This document shows, one piece after another, positions 1 to 10,666 of a DNA stretch of 64,000 nucleotides. This DNA comes from Cyanoderma ruficeps. Taxonomy: Eukaryota > Chordata > Aves > Passeriformes > Timaliidae. The notes beneath the pieces are model-generated. The model was not told the DNA's origin and did not search any database. It saw only the letters and a list, made by a program, of their open reading frames with translations. Where the stretch lies: NCBI GenBank assembly GCA_008694505.1, contig VZDJ01000052.1, forward strand, positions 7,129,955-7,193,954, written 5' to 3'. The translations under genes and the position numbers were made by a program. Position 1 is the stretch's first letter, and each line of letters starts with the position of its first letter.

Positions 1-3000
1 GATTGAGAATAATCGCAGCCATCTGGAGATGAAATTATAAAATTTGTGCTGTAAGAAGGAATCTTGTCATTCAAACTTTGCACAACTTTGTCTTTTAAAA
101 AGATTGGTAACATAAATTTTATAATGCTCTGCTTCATCCTTCTTCCAGACTGCTCTATCCTTAAAGTTGTTCCAGAATATTCCTGGTGTTCCCATGGAAT
201 ACTTGAGACAGGAGCATCTCCTGACCACATCATTTCCCTGCCGAGACACTAACAAAAGAAAGGAGAAGAATTACCAGGAGTAGAGGAAATGCACATCAGG
301 GAAGTGAACACCAAAACCCAGACAGACAGCCTGATTGTCCCCACAGATTCAGAAAAGTCCCAGAGACAGCTGCTGCTTCCCAAGCCCCACAGGCTCCACA
401 TGGGAACCATCTCCTCCAGAAGGCAAATCCCAGAGAAGGAACCTCACAGAGCAACTGCAGACACTACCAAGAGAGAGGCTTCTGGACACACAGAAACTTC
501 CTCCAAACACTCCTTCCCCGTCCAAAGCTGTTTGACAATCTTCACCTCCACCTCATGCCTTCCTTTCTTCTGCCCTCTCCTCTGTTGCCTTTTCCCTTGA
601 AGACAAACTGACCTCTTTTTCACAAAATCCAGCTCATTCCCCCACACTGGGGAATTCAAAGAGCCTCAGGCTGCTCCCTGAGGGCATCTTCCACCCACCC
701 TGATTGTGCCCCATCTCCTGTTTCCCCTGGAATATCTCTGAAGATGAGACACCTACAGCTCCATGTCCGTGCAGCAAAGGATGTTTGTGTTGACCTGAAT
801 AAACACAATTCATGGCAACTCTCACTTTCAAAGCTCAATGAAACCACCCTTTGCATTTCAATGACACTGGTTAAGCTCCTTTAGAGCACAAAACCAGAAA
901 ACTTCAAACCATTTGTGCTCAACCCCGTTCAAAATTATCAGTACTTTAAGTTTCACTGTCCATTCCCTAACACACACACACATGCAAAAACCAAACTTGC
1001 AGCCTCCTGCATCTCAGAATCATAGGGCAGTCACACAGAAATCATAGGATAAGCTGGGAATGAAGGATATGCTGAAAATACTCTGCTTCAAAACTCATTT
1101 TTTATGCCTTCATGGATGTGATACTCTCTAATGGGCACATCTTCATGGTTTTTTTCTTAGACAGAAGGGCTGGCTCTTTAAGGGAAAACTGAGGATTTCC
1201 TCTGAATGCAATCCAGTCAGGAATTGCAAGATCAAGGGAGAAATGAAAGCAAATGCAAAACATCAAGTATCAGAAGAGTCATGGTTAGAGAAGAGGGATG
1301 AGCTGACAATGAGGACAGAAGGTCAGTTCATTAGGGAAGCTCTGATATAAAAAACGGGAAATTTCTCTCAAGAAAACCAGGAAAATAACAGCTTCAATTA
1401 AACTACATATTATTTTGGGTGTTTAAAAAGAGATTCCCTTATTAAGAAGTGGTTAAAGTATATAAATAGCTAATCACACAAGCAACATCAATTCCCTGCC
1501 ATCTCTTCTGCTCTGTAATATTGTTACTGGGCCAAATCTCACCCTAGTAAAAAGCCTTTCCATCACTGCATACCACTAGAGGACACACAGAAGTGGTTCT
1601 CATCTCTGTACCCAGAACAGAGACCTTTGAAAAGCTCAGTGCACACCCAAAGCAAGAAATGGGCTGGCAGAACTTACCCCCCACAACTGAGCCAGCCTTG
1701 AAAACAGCTGACATTCCCATGCCCTTCAAAGCTTTTAGATGAGCTGATCGAGGACAGTGGCAGTGGGAGAGAATGACAGGTTGAGAAGAATTAATCTGTT
1801 TAAACTCACTGCTGAGCTGTAACTCAAACGCCTGGGAAGTTGCCCCATATTCCATACACACCGGGAGAAAAGATGAAATACCATTTTCAGCAGTGACATA
1901 GCTCAGCTTTGACAATCCTCTTAACTAGGGTTTCCCTGGGAAAACCATCTCTCTGGGTCCCTTCTCTCGTGAGATATCGATGTCATTTGTACTATTCATT
2001 TCCTTGGTGGTTTCCAAATTACCCCTCCACTACACACATCCCCGAGCCCAACAGCAGCTGAGCAGCTCTTCACTTAGAAGACAAACACTTTGCACAAAAC
2101 AGGAAGGAATGGTGGCTCTGAAACCCTCCTCACTTCTTGCCCTGTGAACTAGGAAAAGGACAACCTGGCCTGATCATAAGCAGGCCACAAGTAACAGGGC
2201 AGGGATAAGATCCATGGGCTACCTGGGGAAGGAAAAGGGCCACATGGCACTGCATGGGCTGGTGCTAACGAGCAGCACTAGTCCCTGCAATAAATCCACA
2301 TCTAAAGGCTGCACCTCTGAATAAGGACATTTTAGGGATACGAGGATGTTAACAGGATGTGGTGTCCATGATTTTAAGACAGTGAGTGTCTCCTTTGAGC
2401 TGAGCATCCCTGCTTTGGCAGAGAGATGATGGTGCGCTGGCAATATTAAACTAGCAACCTCCGTGGAGATGCGTAGCTGCAAGTAAGAACAGAATTTGAA
2501 ACCCCGTCGTCAGGATAAGTCATCAAACAGATCCTCCTAAACAGCAGCCAAATATATATCCGCATCTACTGTTGTAGGTGTTAATGGAACAGCTCCCAAA
2601 TATGAATGCTGAAATAACATCCTGATCTCCTGTAACCAGAGCTAAGAGGATTTGCTATTGATACACCAGCTCTGAGCTGGATTTACTTCGAAATTCTCAA
2701 AAGCCCCTGCGATGGCATAAAGCACGTTTTTGTGTCGAAGGAATCTGGAGGAGTGCTTCACACGGAGCACTGGGCAATACGTAATGAATTCCACATTCTA
2801 GCTTTGTCCCCAGAGGAGGCTTCCACGGATTCCACAATGGAACAAGAGGTTTATTGAACGGGACAATGCGAGAGGAAAATCTATTTTACAACTCCGAGCA
2901 AGCTCCTGTCCGCAGAGGATGAACAAAAATTTGATGCTGAAAAGAAAACTAACACTAAGCAAAAGAGCCTAGATAGGAAAGGAACAAAATGTAATTTTTT

Positions 3001-3826
3001 GGTGGTTCTTCACCCGTGTACTTTGTGCACCCTGCCCTCCACACATCTCCATGTAGCACGTACACACAGATGTACAGAAGCACTCTCCAAACACAAGGGA
3101 GCTAAAAAAGACATAATCCTGTCCTCTGGAAGTTCTCGGTATGGGAACAGTAATTAGATAATTCTACATTTGAATGTAGTACAGTTCATCAGAGCTTTCC
3201 CGGGGGCATTTTAGAATTAGGAGGAATGCTATTAAGGAATACAAATGTTTTATTTCCTAAACTGCCAATAAAAGGAGACGATCAACTTAAAAAGTCAAAA
3301 ATAGTAATGGAACTAGGTTGCTTTTAAAAAAGAAAATCAGACCAATTCATTCCGATGTCATGGACCTAAACAGGATGTCGTGGTGCCAGGGAATTAATTG
3401 GATTGTAAATAAAAGTGAAACTGATCAGTAAGTTTTTATTGCTTGTGATGAGTGAAACACAAGGACTGTGCAAAAAGCGTAAGGGATGAAAGTTGAATTT
3501 GTTCTGAAAAAACTTCTTTCAGTTTGAATAATCCGCAGGGCATTAATGGCACTGGTAAGAATTTTTATTATAAACATATGAGGACAGTGTGAATCAGGAA
3601 TAAGTCTATTTAAACCAATGGGATTGCACTGAGGACACATTTTTGAGGGCTGCAGAATGGAAACTAACTGAGATCTAAATACCCTTTTGATGAGAGCAGA
3701 ATGGGGGCCACGGTTCTCTTTTTTTTTTTTTTCCCCTCCTTGCTCCACACTTGCTTATGTGCTCTTACAGAAAACTCTTTTCTTGAACTGCTGGCCCTCA
3801 AGATGAGCCCAGGTCTGGGGGCTCAC
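1..3826. other. Non-coding stretch, no gene recognised
   Basis: No exon chain, RNA gene or CpG island is visible. The open frames here (the longest 123 codons, minus strand near 1.5-1.9 kb) show no family motif and no splice-flanked structure. The block is ordinary moderately AT-rich vertebrate DNA. A possible CR1 tail near 1.0 kb is listed separately. A T-run at 3720-3732 is a simple homopolymer. Confidence 0.6.
1013..1075 (-). repeat. Possible CR1 3'-end relic
   Basis: The plus strand reads like the reverse complement of a CR1 3' terminus: two spaced GAATCATAG/AATCATAGG octamer-like units, followed by a GGATAAGCTGGGAATGAAGG stretch where CR1 normally has its conserved tail block. Avian CR1 elements end in short ATTCTRTG repeats, which is what is seen on the minus strand. 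The match is short and degraded, so a chance resemblance is quite possible. Confidence 0.3.
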
Positions 3827-3878
3827 GTGGTGACAACATCAGACTGTGGTGACAACATCAGACTGTGGTGACAACATC
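3827..3878. repeat. 19-bp tandem repeat, 2.7 copies
   Basis: The unit GTGGTGACAACATCAGACT occurs at 3827-3845 and exactly again at 3846-3864, followed by the first 14 bases of a third copy at 3865-3878. The copies are identical, so the expansion is recent, and copy number may vary between individuals. No reading frame or motif suggests a function. Confidence 0.95.
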
Positions 3879-4170
3879 CCTCTCACCTAAAACAAAGCCA
3901 GCTACCAGCTAAGCCAGCCAGCTGGACTCACTGAAGTGAAGGCTGTCAAAAAAACCACAAAAAAAAAAAGCCAAATAATGCAATTCCAGACTTTTCCAAG
4001 AGGTGACCTGGGTGAGACAGAGGCACTGAGGTGGTGAGGAACTGGTGGCAATGTCTCTAAGGAGAAGGCACATGAAGTCAGGACCACAAAATAGGAGAAT
4101 CGGTGATTCTTCCCTCACTTTGTATTTTTACCAGGATCTTGTGGCTCCTTTCTCAAGGAGCAGAAAAGAG

Positions 4171-4260
4171 CAGATGCTCAGGGAGGTCTGTGTGAACAGG
4201 CAGCTTGTTCAAGGTCGTACCTGTTGAATGGAGGTGAAGAACCTGGACTCACACTTCAGC
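4171..4260 (-). repeat. MIR-like SINE relic
   Basis: The plus strand contains a segment ordered like the reverse complement of the MIR core: a CAGGGAGGT block, then CTTGTTCAAGGTCGTAC, then GAAGAACCTGGACTC. In MIR these correspond to the conserved core around 'gaccttgggcaag' and the preceding tRNA-related part. MIRs are pre-amniote SINEs that survive only as scarce, diverged fragments in birds. The match is by eye and could be partial. Confidence 0.5.
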
Positions 4261-4979
4261 AGTCCATCTGAGAGGGAGAAAGTCCTGCCAGCTCCATGTG
4301 GTAAAGAATGGAGGGGGAAGCCCTGAGGGATCAGTGTCCTCACTGAGCCACAGGAGGTAGAAGCTGTAAATAGAGATTCTCCTCTCACCTTGCATCTCCC
4401 CGTTATCTAGAGACTTAAAAAGGCTCATGAAACCTGCATGTAGTATTATTAATACCCAAGGCAGATCAATTTAAATTAACTGGAGCAGAGCTACGTAGAG
4501 TCATCACACGATAAAAGTGTGACTGCTGTCTGAAACCCGCTGGGGTAGAAGCCCACGGAAGGAGAACACCCTCTCACATTAACAGACAACAATGGCACAA
4601 AGCTATAAGTTTATTTAGGCTTGGAACAAACACCAAACCCCTAACTAGAAGAGCACTTAGGTCTTGGGATGATCACCTAAGAGGAACCACAGCAGTGCCC
4701 TACTGCTCAGGTCTCCCGAGGACTTCCCTCATGGAAAACTGCATTGCTTGACTTTCTTGCTGCAGACCTGGGTTTCTGCATAACATGGGACAGCTTATCA
4801 GTCTTTCTTACACAGCCCAAAAGGGTTTTGGGAGATCTGTAATGAGGGTTTCAGGACCTAAAACTCAATTTGTTTATCCTGTCTCTCAGGGAAATAGCTC
4901 AAGGAAAAGCAAAGCAGGGACAGAGGGAAAGCACATGCGCAAAGGGGATGGACTCCCCTAGAACAACATAGCATACTAA
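4261..4979. other. Non-coding stretch, nothing recognised
   Basis: No coding, RNA or repeat signal is seen. Base composition is mixed, and neither strand has a frame with recognisable protein motifs. Confidence 0.5.
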
Positions 4980-5700
4980 TTCATTCTGATCTTGCTATTT
5001 AGTACCTGCAAAGTCTACCATTATGCATTATTAAATTCATGTATTATTGAATCACAATCCTTGTTGCCTGGTAAGAAATGTGGATGATTTCTTAGCTTAA
5101 ATTAAAGCGCTGCTTCTCTTATTTGAATAAAACTGCATTACTGGCTGCCTCTCATGGTAATCAGAAAACTGCATTAGGCAGGTAGTACTGTTTGAATTAA
5201 AAAATAATGAAACAAGACTTTTCAGTCAGACATTGTTCCCTAGCCTGCTTTTCATGACAGCAGATTCCCTACTCTGGGTTGATAAGACAACAGCGAATGA
5301 AGATAACAACATGAGAGCAAAATCATTCACTCTAATAGGCTCCACCTGTGCAGGCTCCAGCTCATTTACATGACTGCAGAAAAATTAGAAGTCGTGCAGC
5401 AATTAGTCTCTTCTAGATTATGCACTGTGTCAACTGATACCACTCTGGAGAGCACTAGAGCTAAAATGGTTTCAAAAGATAAATCTACTAGCCTGTGCAA
5501 ACATTTTTAATTACCTGGAAAACTGGATTGCCTGTTTAGAAAACTCTGCTGTAAATGAAGCTGCCCACACAGCCCTGGAATCAAATGTCACCAGCTTCAA
5601 ATGTTTATATAACTGACTTTTATAATGTTTGATGGCTCGGTGAAACAGAACCACAGATCTGCTTTTGCTGCTGTGTAGCTGAAGGAGCATCTCTATCTCT
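4980..5700. other. Candidate conserved noncoding element
   Basis: This is an AT-rich, non-repetitive block with many TAAT/ATTA and AATTA cores, a CACCTG E-box near 5343 and few CpGs. Such texture is common in vertebrate enhancers near developmental genes. Nothing else marks it as functional, and conservation is inferred from texture only. Confidence 0.22.
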
Positions 5701-5735
5701 TTAGAGGGAGGTAATGGAATTGAGGTAAAAGGAAT

Positions 5736-5770
5736 TTTTCTTTCTCTCTNTTTTTTTTTTTCTTTTTTGT
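5736..5770. repeat. Poly-T/pyrimidine tract with an unresolved base
   Basis: This is a C/T-rich run dominated by T, with one N at 5750. The N sits at the start of the T run, as expected where homopolymer length could not be resolved. The tract is followed by TTAGCAG, so it superficially imitates a splice acceptor, but the downstream sequence has no convincing exon. Confidence 0.85.
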
Positions 5771-5949
5771 GTTAGCAGGTATCGATTCCTTTAGTCTCAG
5801 ATCTCATCATCCACTCTGGTCATCCATTGCAAAATGATGATCATTCACAGCACTGAGCAAACCCAGCAGCTATTTACAGGATAAAAAATTAAGGGCTGCG
5901 TTGTGACCCCTGCACTCTCCCCAGCAAGCAGCTCTTCACCTAAGAGGCC

Positions 5950-6036
5950 CAGTGAAGTCAATTTAACTGCTCACCAGTAGCTGCTCATCCTTGTGAGGAA
6001 GCAGCTCACAATCTGGGCTTCAATCCTCTGCCAGGG
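5950..6036. repeat. Ancient sauropsid interspersed-repeat motif
   Basis: The segment CCAGTGAAGTCAATTTAACTGCTCACC followed by AGTAGCTGCTCATCCTTGTGAGGAAGCAGCTCACAATCTGG resembles a phrase I recognise from old interspersed repeats that are abundant in turtles and crocodilians and rare in birds. Family and orientation are not known to me. It lies just upstream of the hairpin repeat at 6072, and the two may be parts of one old element. Confidence 0.4.
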
Positions 6037-6071
6037 TTAGCATATGTGCTGGTGGAAAGGGAAGTCTGCAC

Positions 6072-6140
6072 GTCCAGCTGGTGCAAATCTGCAGCGCTCC
6101 CAAACTCAGAGAAGCTCAGCAGATTTGCAGATTTGCACTG
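6072..6140. repeat. Hairpin-forming ancient repeat, copy A
   Basis: A perfect 12-bp inverted repeat is present: GTGCAAATCTGC at 6081-6092 and GCAGATTTGCAC at 6127-6138, separated by 34 nt. The right arm also contains a direct duplication of GCAGATTT. The left shoulder, AGCTGGTGCAAATCTGCA, matches 16 of 18 positions with AGCAGGTGCAAATCAGCA at about 10.59 kb. The whole resembles a palindromic repeat common in non-avian sauropsids. The inverted repeat is seen directly; the family assignment is by recall. Confidence 0.6.
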
Positions 6141-9123
6141 AGCACTGATCCGGACCCCTCACACGGAGCGTGTGCTCTCCACATCTCGGCTGTTGCTAAT
6201 GAGGTTTGGAAATCACCTGTTGGAATTTGAAAACGGTGCTTCTTTGGTGTATTTAAATCTTTCTCAAAGAAAAAAAATAAAAAAGCTCTTACAGTGATTT
6301 GGTGACTTTGAGAGCTACAGTGTTTAATTCAGAGCCAGGTCCTTTCTGTTTATCCAACTCGTTCTCTTAAGAATTCCAGAGCAAGGAAATACCTAGCTGT
6401 GAAGACTGAAACCTCTAGGACTGCTCTTGGGTTCATATTCTGTATCTGACATTTCCACAGAGTGTAATAATGTGGCTTTATAATTAGAACTGGATGAACT
6501 CATGAGGGGCCACCTTCATGGCACAGTCACAGCTTTGGTTATGTAAACTGTTCCTGCAGGCTGAATTTAAATGCAGGCTCCAACCCTTGAAATTTTTCTT
6601 TCCCTCCTTAAAAATACTGCCCATGTCTTTTTGTGTCATACAGAATAAATTCTACAGTTCATACAAGCAGATTTGGTGAGGGCCAACCCCATCCCCACAA
6701 GGTATTTACACAGCTCGTTTCTGATGTAGCACCATGTTTGCATTACTCTCAGTTCAGGGCCACTGAATTATCCCTCTTCAGTTATCAAGATTTCTTGTCA
6801 CAGCTTTTTTAGTTTTGAAACCCTTAGCTGAGCATCTCCAGCACTTCCAGTTACAAATTAGAGACCTTACTTTTGTTCTCAACAATAGATCCTTATAACT
6901 TGGACCATTTCTCTTGGTCACACCTGGGAAATGTAGGTAACCTCCCAAAAAAGCCAGAGATCCTTCAGAGCTGTCAGGTGTATCTGAAGCTGCAGTGCTG
7001 TGACAGGGCTCAGCTGAACTGGAGAATGCCTTACCACAGGAGGATCTGAATATTAAAAAGTTAGCATGGAACCAAAAAAAAAATAAAAATAAAAAGGCTG
7101 GAAAGGATGAGGGGGCTGAGTGCAGCTGTCCTGATATATGTCTTAAAAGATACCTTATTCTTCCCCTAAGCAGCCCACAAGCTCTGTGGGCTGATACCCG
7201 TGAGGGGGACATCACCCTCATTATCCTTGATTTCTGTTTCCTGCTTGCTAAACACGCTAAACCTTGTTCCTGTGCAATTTATAAACAATTGAGAGGTGAA
7301 AGGTGGGATGAGTTTGGGCTTCTATCCAACACACAGCTCATGCAGAGAAGGACCCACCATCCAGGTAAATGGCCTGCAGACCCAGGGCAATCCCCTTCTG
7401 CTCATCCTTTATGCAGGATAATGTGTCCTCATCCCTACATGGTTCTGTGATCTCAACCTTCATGGAGGCAGCAGCCCAGGGTCCTCTGGCATAAATCACA
7501 CCCCTGCAGCCTTTCCTCTGGTCTCTGCACTGGACAGGCTCCCACTGGCAGCTCCCGTGCTCTAGTTTTGGGCAGGAGGAGTCATCATGCACAGCTTTGC
7601 TGCTGCTGCTGTTTTGATTTTAACTCCAAACCCAGTGCAGTTTAACCATGTTGAGGTTAATGCACACATGCTGTGGGCAGCAGCATAATCAGCCACACTA
7701 TAGAATTGCACAGGGAAATGATTGGAGGACAGGGCCCTTCAGATGCCTGGGGGTAGCTGGACCAACAGAATGCAACAACCCTCCTTGAAATATGGCCAGG
7801 ATGCAAGAGAGAGGTTCTGGGCACGCTGCATGGAGATGTGCATATGAGCACCTATCCTGCTGCAAGCCAGTTCATCAGAGCTTTAAGAGAAAGGACCAGC
7901 AAGGAGAACCTCCTAGCAGTCTTAATTTATTCCTCGATGATGCCACAGTTGGTGGTACTGTCTAGGATTAGAATATAAAACGGAATTTATGGAGAAATTT
8001 ATGAGTTTAATGGAGAAATCTGTTAAGAGCCTTGAAAGCCCTTGTATAGCTAACGAGGTGTTTCAAGTCCCCCGGCAAATTCTGTGCTTGCCTGATGAGG
8101 TTCAAGTTTCATGGTTTAACCAGACAGCAAGGGGAAAGAATGACATTATATGTGCCAGAGCCACAACACCGACCAGGAGCTGCTCATTTGGAAGCATCTT
8201 GGAAGACAGGTTGTGAGGAATGTTCATCCGTCATTATTAATGACTGAAGTCAAATAATTAACTGGGTAAGCCTGATCTGAGCTTGCTGCGTCCAATCTAA
8301 GACTTGTGGACTTAGCAACGTGCACAGAAACTGCAAAACAATGCATAGGATTTGCAAATATGCAGCACCTTAAAAGCAACAAGGATAAGCAGTGGAAAAA
8401 AAGGGGGGGTTCACACTTGCCTCACTTGTTGGGATTGCCTTGAGGATTTTTGGGCAAGCTGAACACTGTAGAATGCAGGAGTTGCCACAAGATGGGACAT
8501 TCAGCTCACAAATGTGAAAGTTGCTGGCAGAATACTGAACTTTACATCTAATGAGTAAAGCTGGCTTTATAAACGGTCACTTAAAGGAGAGAATCCTTTG
8601 CTCTCTGTCAAACACCTCCCAACAGGCTCCTGATGAAAACCCTCTTTAGCTGAGGGAGTTTTGGCATTAGTGACAGAGTCACAGTTCAATTCTGGCTTCT
8701 TTGTAATCAGCTGGTGAAAGCTGAGAACTGGAAATTTCATCCTGCAGAAGGTGTCCCCAATGTCTGTTGTTTGTTTTCCTTCAATTACGTTAATGGAGAC
8801 ACATCTACGGCTGTAAAGTCAACCGGCCAAGTGGTGCCTCTTCTGGGGAAACCTCTGAACCTCTGCAGCTTCCTCCTTCAAAGGAATCCACTCTTCTTCC
8901 ACAAATTAATGTGGATTTTCAAATGCTGTGGCCAAGCTTCCCACATCCAGGCCACACAGTGAGCAAACAAACAAGCAGGCTGAGAAAAATGAATCTCTGC
9001 TGCAGACAGCAAGTAGACTCAGTGGTAGCAGGACAGCAAGAGTGAATAAGGAAAGCAAACTTGGTTTTAGAAGTCAACATCATAACTTTCAAATAATTGC
9101 TTTCCTCTCTGCTCTTTGGCCAG
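6141..9123. other. Non-coding stretch, no gene recognised
   Basis: There are many short open frames on both strands, the longest being 147 codons on the minus strand at 6.8-7.2 kb. None has a domain, signal peptide or splice pattern that I recognise. A short CTG run near 7600 and an A7/G7 tract near 8400 are the only simple repeats. No TE fragment was identified. Confidence 0.55.
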
Positions 9124-9238
9124 TTTTTTTTTTTGGGGGGGGGGTTATTGTTTGATTTTTTTGGAGGTTTTTGGTTTTTTTCTTGGGGGGGATAGGGTTT
9201 GGGTTTGGTTTTTTGGGTTTTTTTTGTTTTTTTTGATG
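9124..9238 (+). repeat. T/G-rich low-complexity tract with G-quadruplex motif
   Basis: The plus strand is almost entirely T and G. It has a 10-G run at 9135-9144 and a second block at 9185-9203 that reads seven G, ATA, GGG, TTT, GGG. The second block meets the G3N1-7 quadruplex pattern with loops of 1, 3 and 3. The strand asymmetry is extreme. The TAGGGTTTGGG stretch is not a true telomeric array. Confidence 0.9.
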
Positions 9239-10587
9239 GTAGTTGGAGTTCAAGTCCTAAAGTCGATGCAAACTTCTGGATAAAAGGTGATGGATGGAAA
9301 TGCAGCTCCTGTGATGTGTGTCACAACAAAGGGAAGGAAATCAGTTCAATAACTTGCCTCGTGCACCACATGGAGATCGAAGCAAGGAAAGAGTGGCTGC
9401 TAGAAGTTAATGTAAAAAACCCTAACCACAAATCCAGCACAGGGCCAGGCTCCAAAATGTGAGTGGAAGTGGCCTAGAAAACCCACACAAAGCCAGTAAT
9501 TTAGAAGTGAAGGGTCTATGCTTCTGGAAAAGAAGGGGGAGAATAAAAAATTGCCTGTGCTGGTAATCTAGGATCTGGAGCAGAGTAACTAAATCTATTG
9601 GGTTTAGACTGCCTGAAGGCACAACATTAAACTGGGGAGAGACTTTTAGCTTAATCTCCAGCATGACACATGTCCTTAAGGGGATTCCATGCAAATATGC
9701 AGTGCATTGTTTTTGCCTTCTTAAAAGAAAAAAAGCTGGAGGAGTTGAACCACCACTCTCCTATCTGATGGGATGGATGTTTTTCTCTGCCTTGAACAAG
9801 ATGTGGTAAAGTTTAAGAGCCTCCTCATGATTCCAGTTCACCCCTTTCCCTGGGCCATTGTAAATCAGCTGCTTTACAGGGATGTTTTAAGTAAGCCTCA
9901 GCATGATGTGCCAGCTGTGTTCTGTCTGTGCGTACGCCTGCACCCCAGGAACAACTGATGTGGTCTTAACAGCAACATCTCTGACTCCTCAGCTGAATAT
10001 TAAGAAAAAAAAATTTTAAAAAAAGGTGGGTTATAACAGGCAAAGAGAGAGGAGAGAGAAAACAGAACATCACCTTGAGATCACAGAATACAGGGGCCCG
10101 TATTATATCCCCTGCACTAGATAACAAACCAATTTTTGAGGGGCTAGTTTAGGCAAAAAGAATGTTATCTTTTGGCAGATTTTAAACTGCAGCCTAATTA
10201 GACAATATCTCACGATATTCCTATTCCTGCCTGATATCACAGAATTAGACTTGAATGAGTTAAGCTCACAGACAGGGTATGGGGCCAAATGGGTCTGGTA
10301 CGAATTCTTTTTAAAACCCCTGCTTTCAAAATAAATAATGCAGACAAACACTTAGGGAGAAGCCCGAATTTTCCAAAACAGCCACTGAAGCAGATGAACA
10401 CACGGATTCACCTGAAAGACAGGAAAGAAGTTTGTGTGTGTCAGCCTGCAGCTTGACAAGCATGTGGTGCATGCAACCTCCAGAGTGACTGAAATGCTGA
10501 AAGCTTCTCTAATCCAAAACTAAGCTGATTTTACACTACAACCACAATTATTTTCTTTCTAAAATCAAGCGTGCCACTGCCAGCTCT
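9239..10587. other. Non-coding stretch, nothing recognised
   Basis: No exon, RNA gene or repeat could be supported. A short A-rich patch lies near 10001-10024. Open frames are under 100 codons and lack motifs. Confidence 0.5.
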
Positions 10588-10666
10588 GTAGCAGGTGCAA
10601 ATCAGCACAGGCTTCAAGGGAGTAGCCTGATCTACAGCAGCTGAGGATCTGGTGTAAAATGAGATC
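10588..10666. repeat. Hairpin-type ancient repeat, copy B
   Basis: The block runs GGTGCAAATCAGCACAGG, then AGTAGCCTGATCTACAGC, then AGCTGAGGATCTGGTG. The two halves are imperfect reverse complements, sharing ATCAG/CTGAT and GGCT/AGCC. Its left shoulder matches copy A at 6072. The ending AGCTGAGGATCTGG is a phrase familiar from old interspersed repeats of turtles and crocodilians. The class is unknown to me. Survival as a recognisable copy suggests either slow local decay or some constraint. Confidence 0.55.

Noticed and set aside
5736..5778. Splice acceptor at the T-rich tract ending in TTAGCAG
   Set aside because: The tract is a simple repeat and the downstream sequence lacks a plausible exon or donor.
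9185..9203. Telomere-like GGGTTTGGG sequence
   Set aside because: Not a TTAGGG array; it is part of a T/G low-complexity tract.
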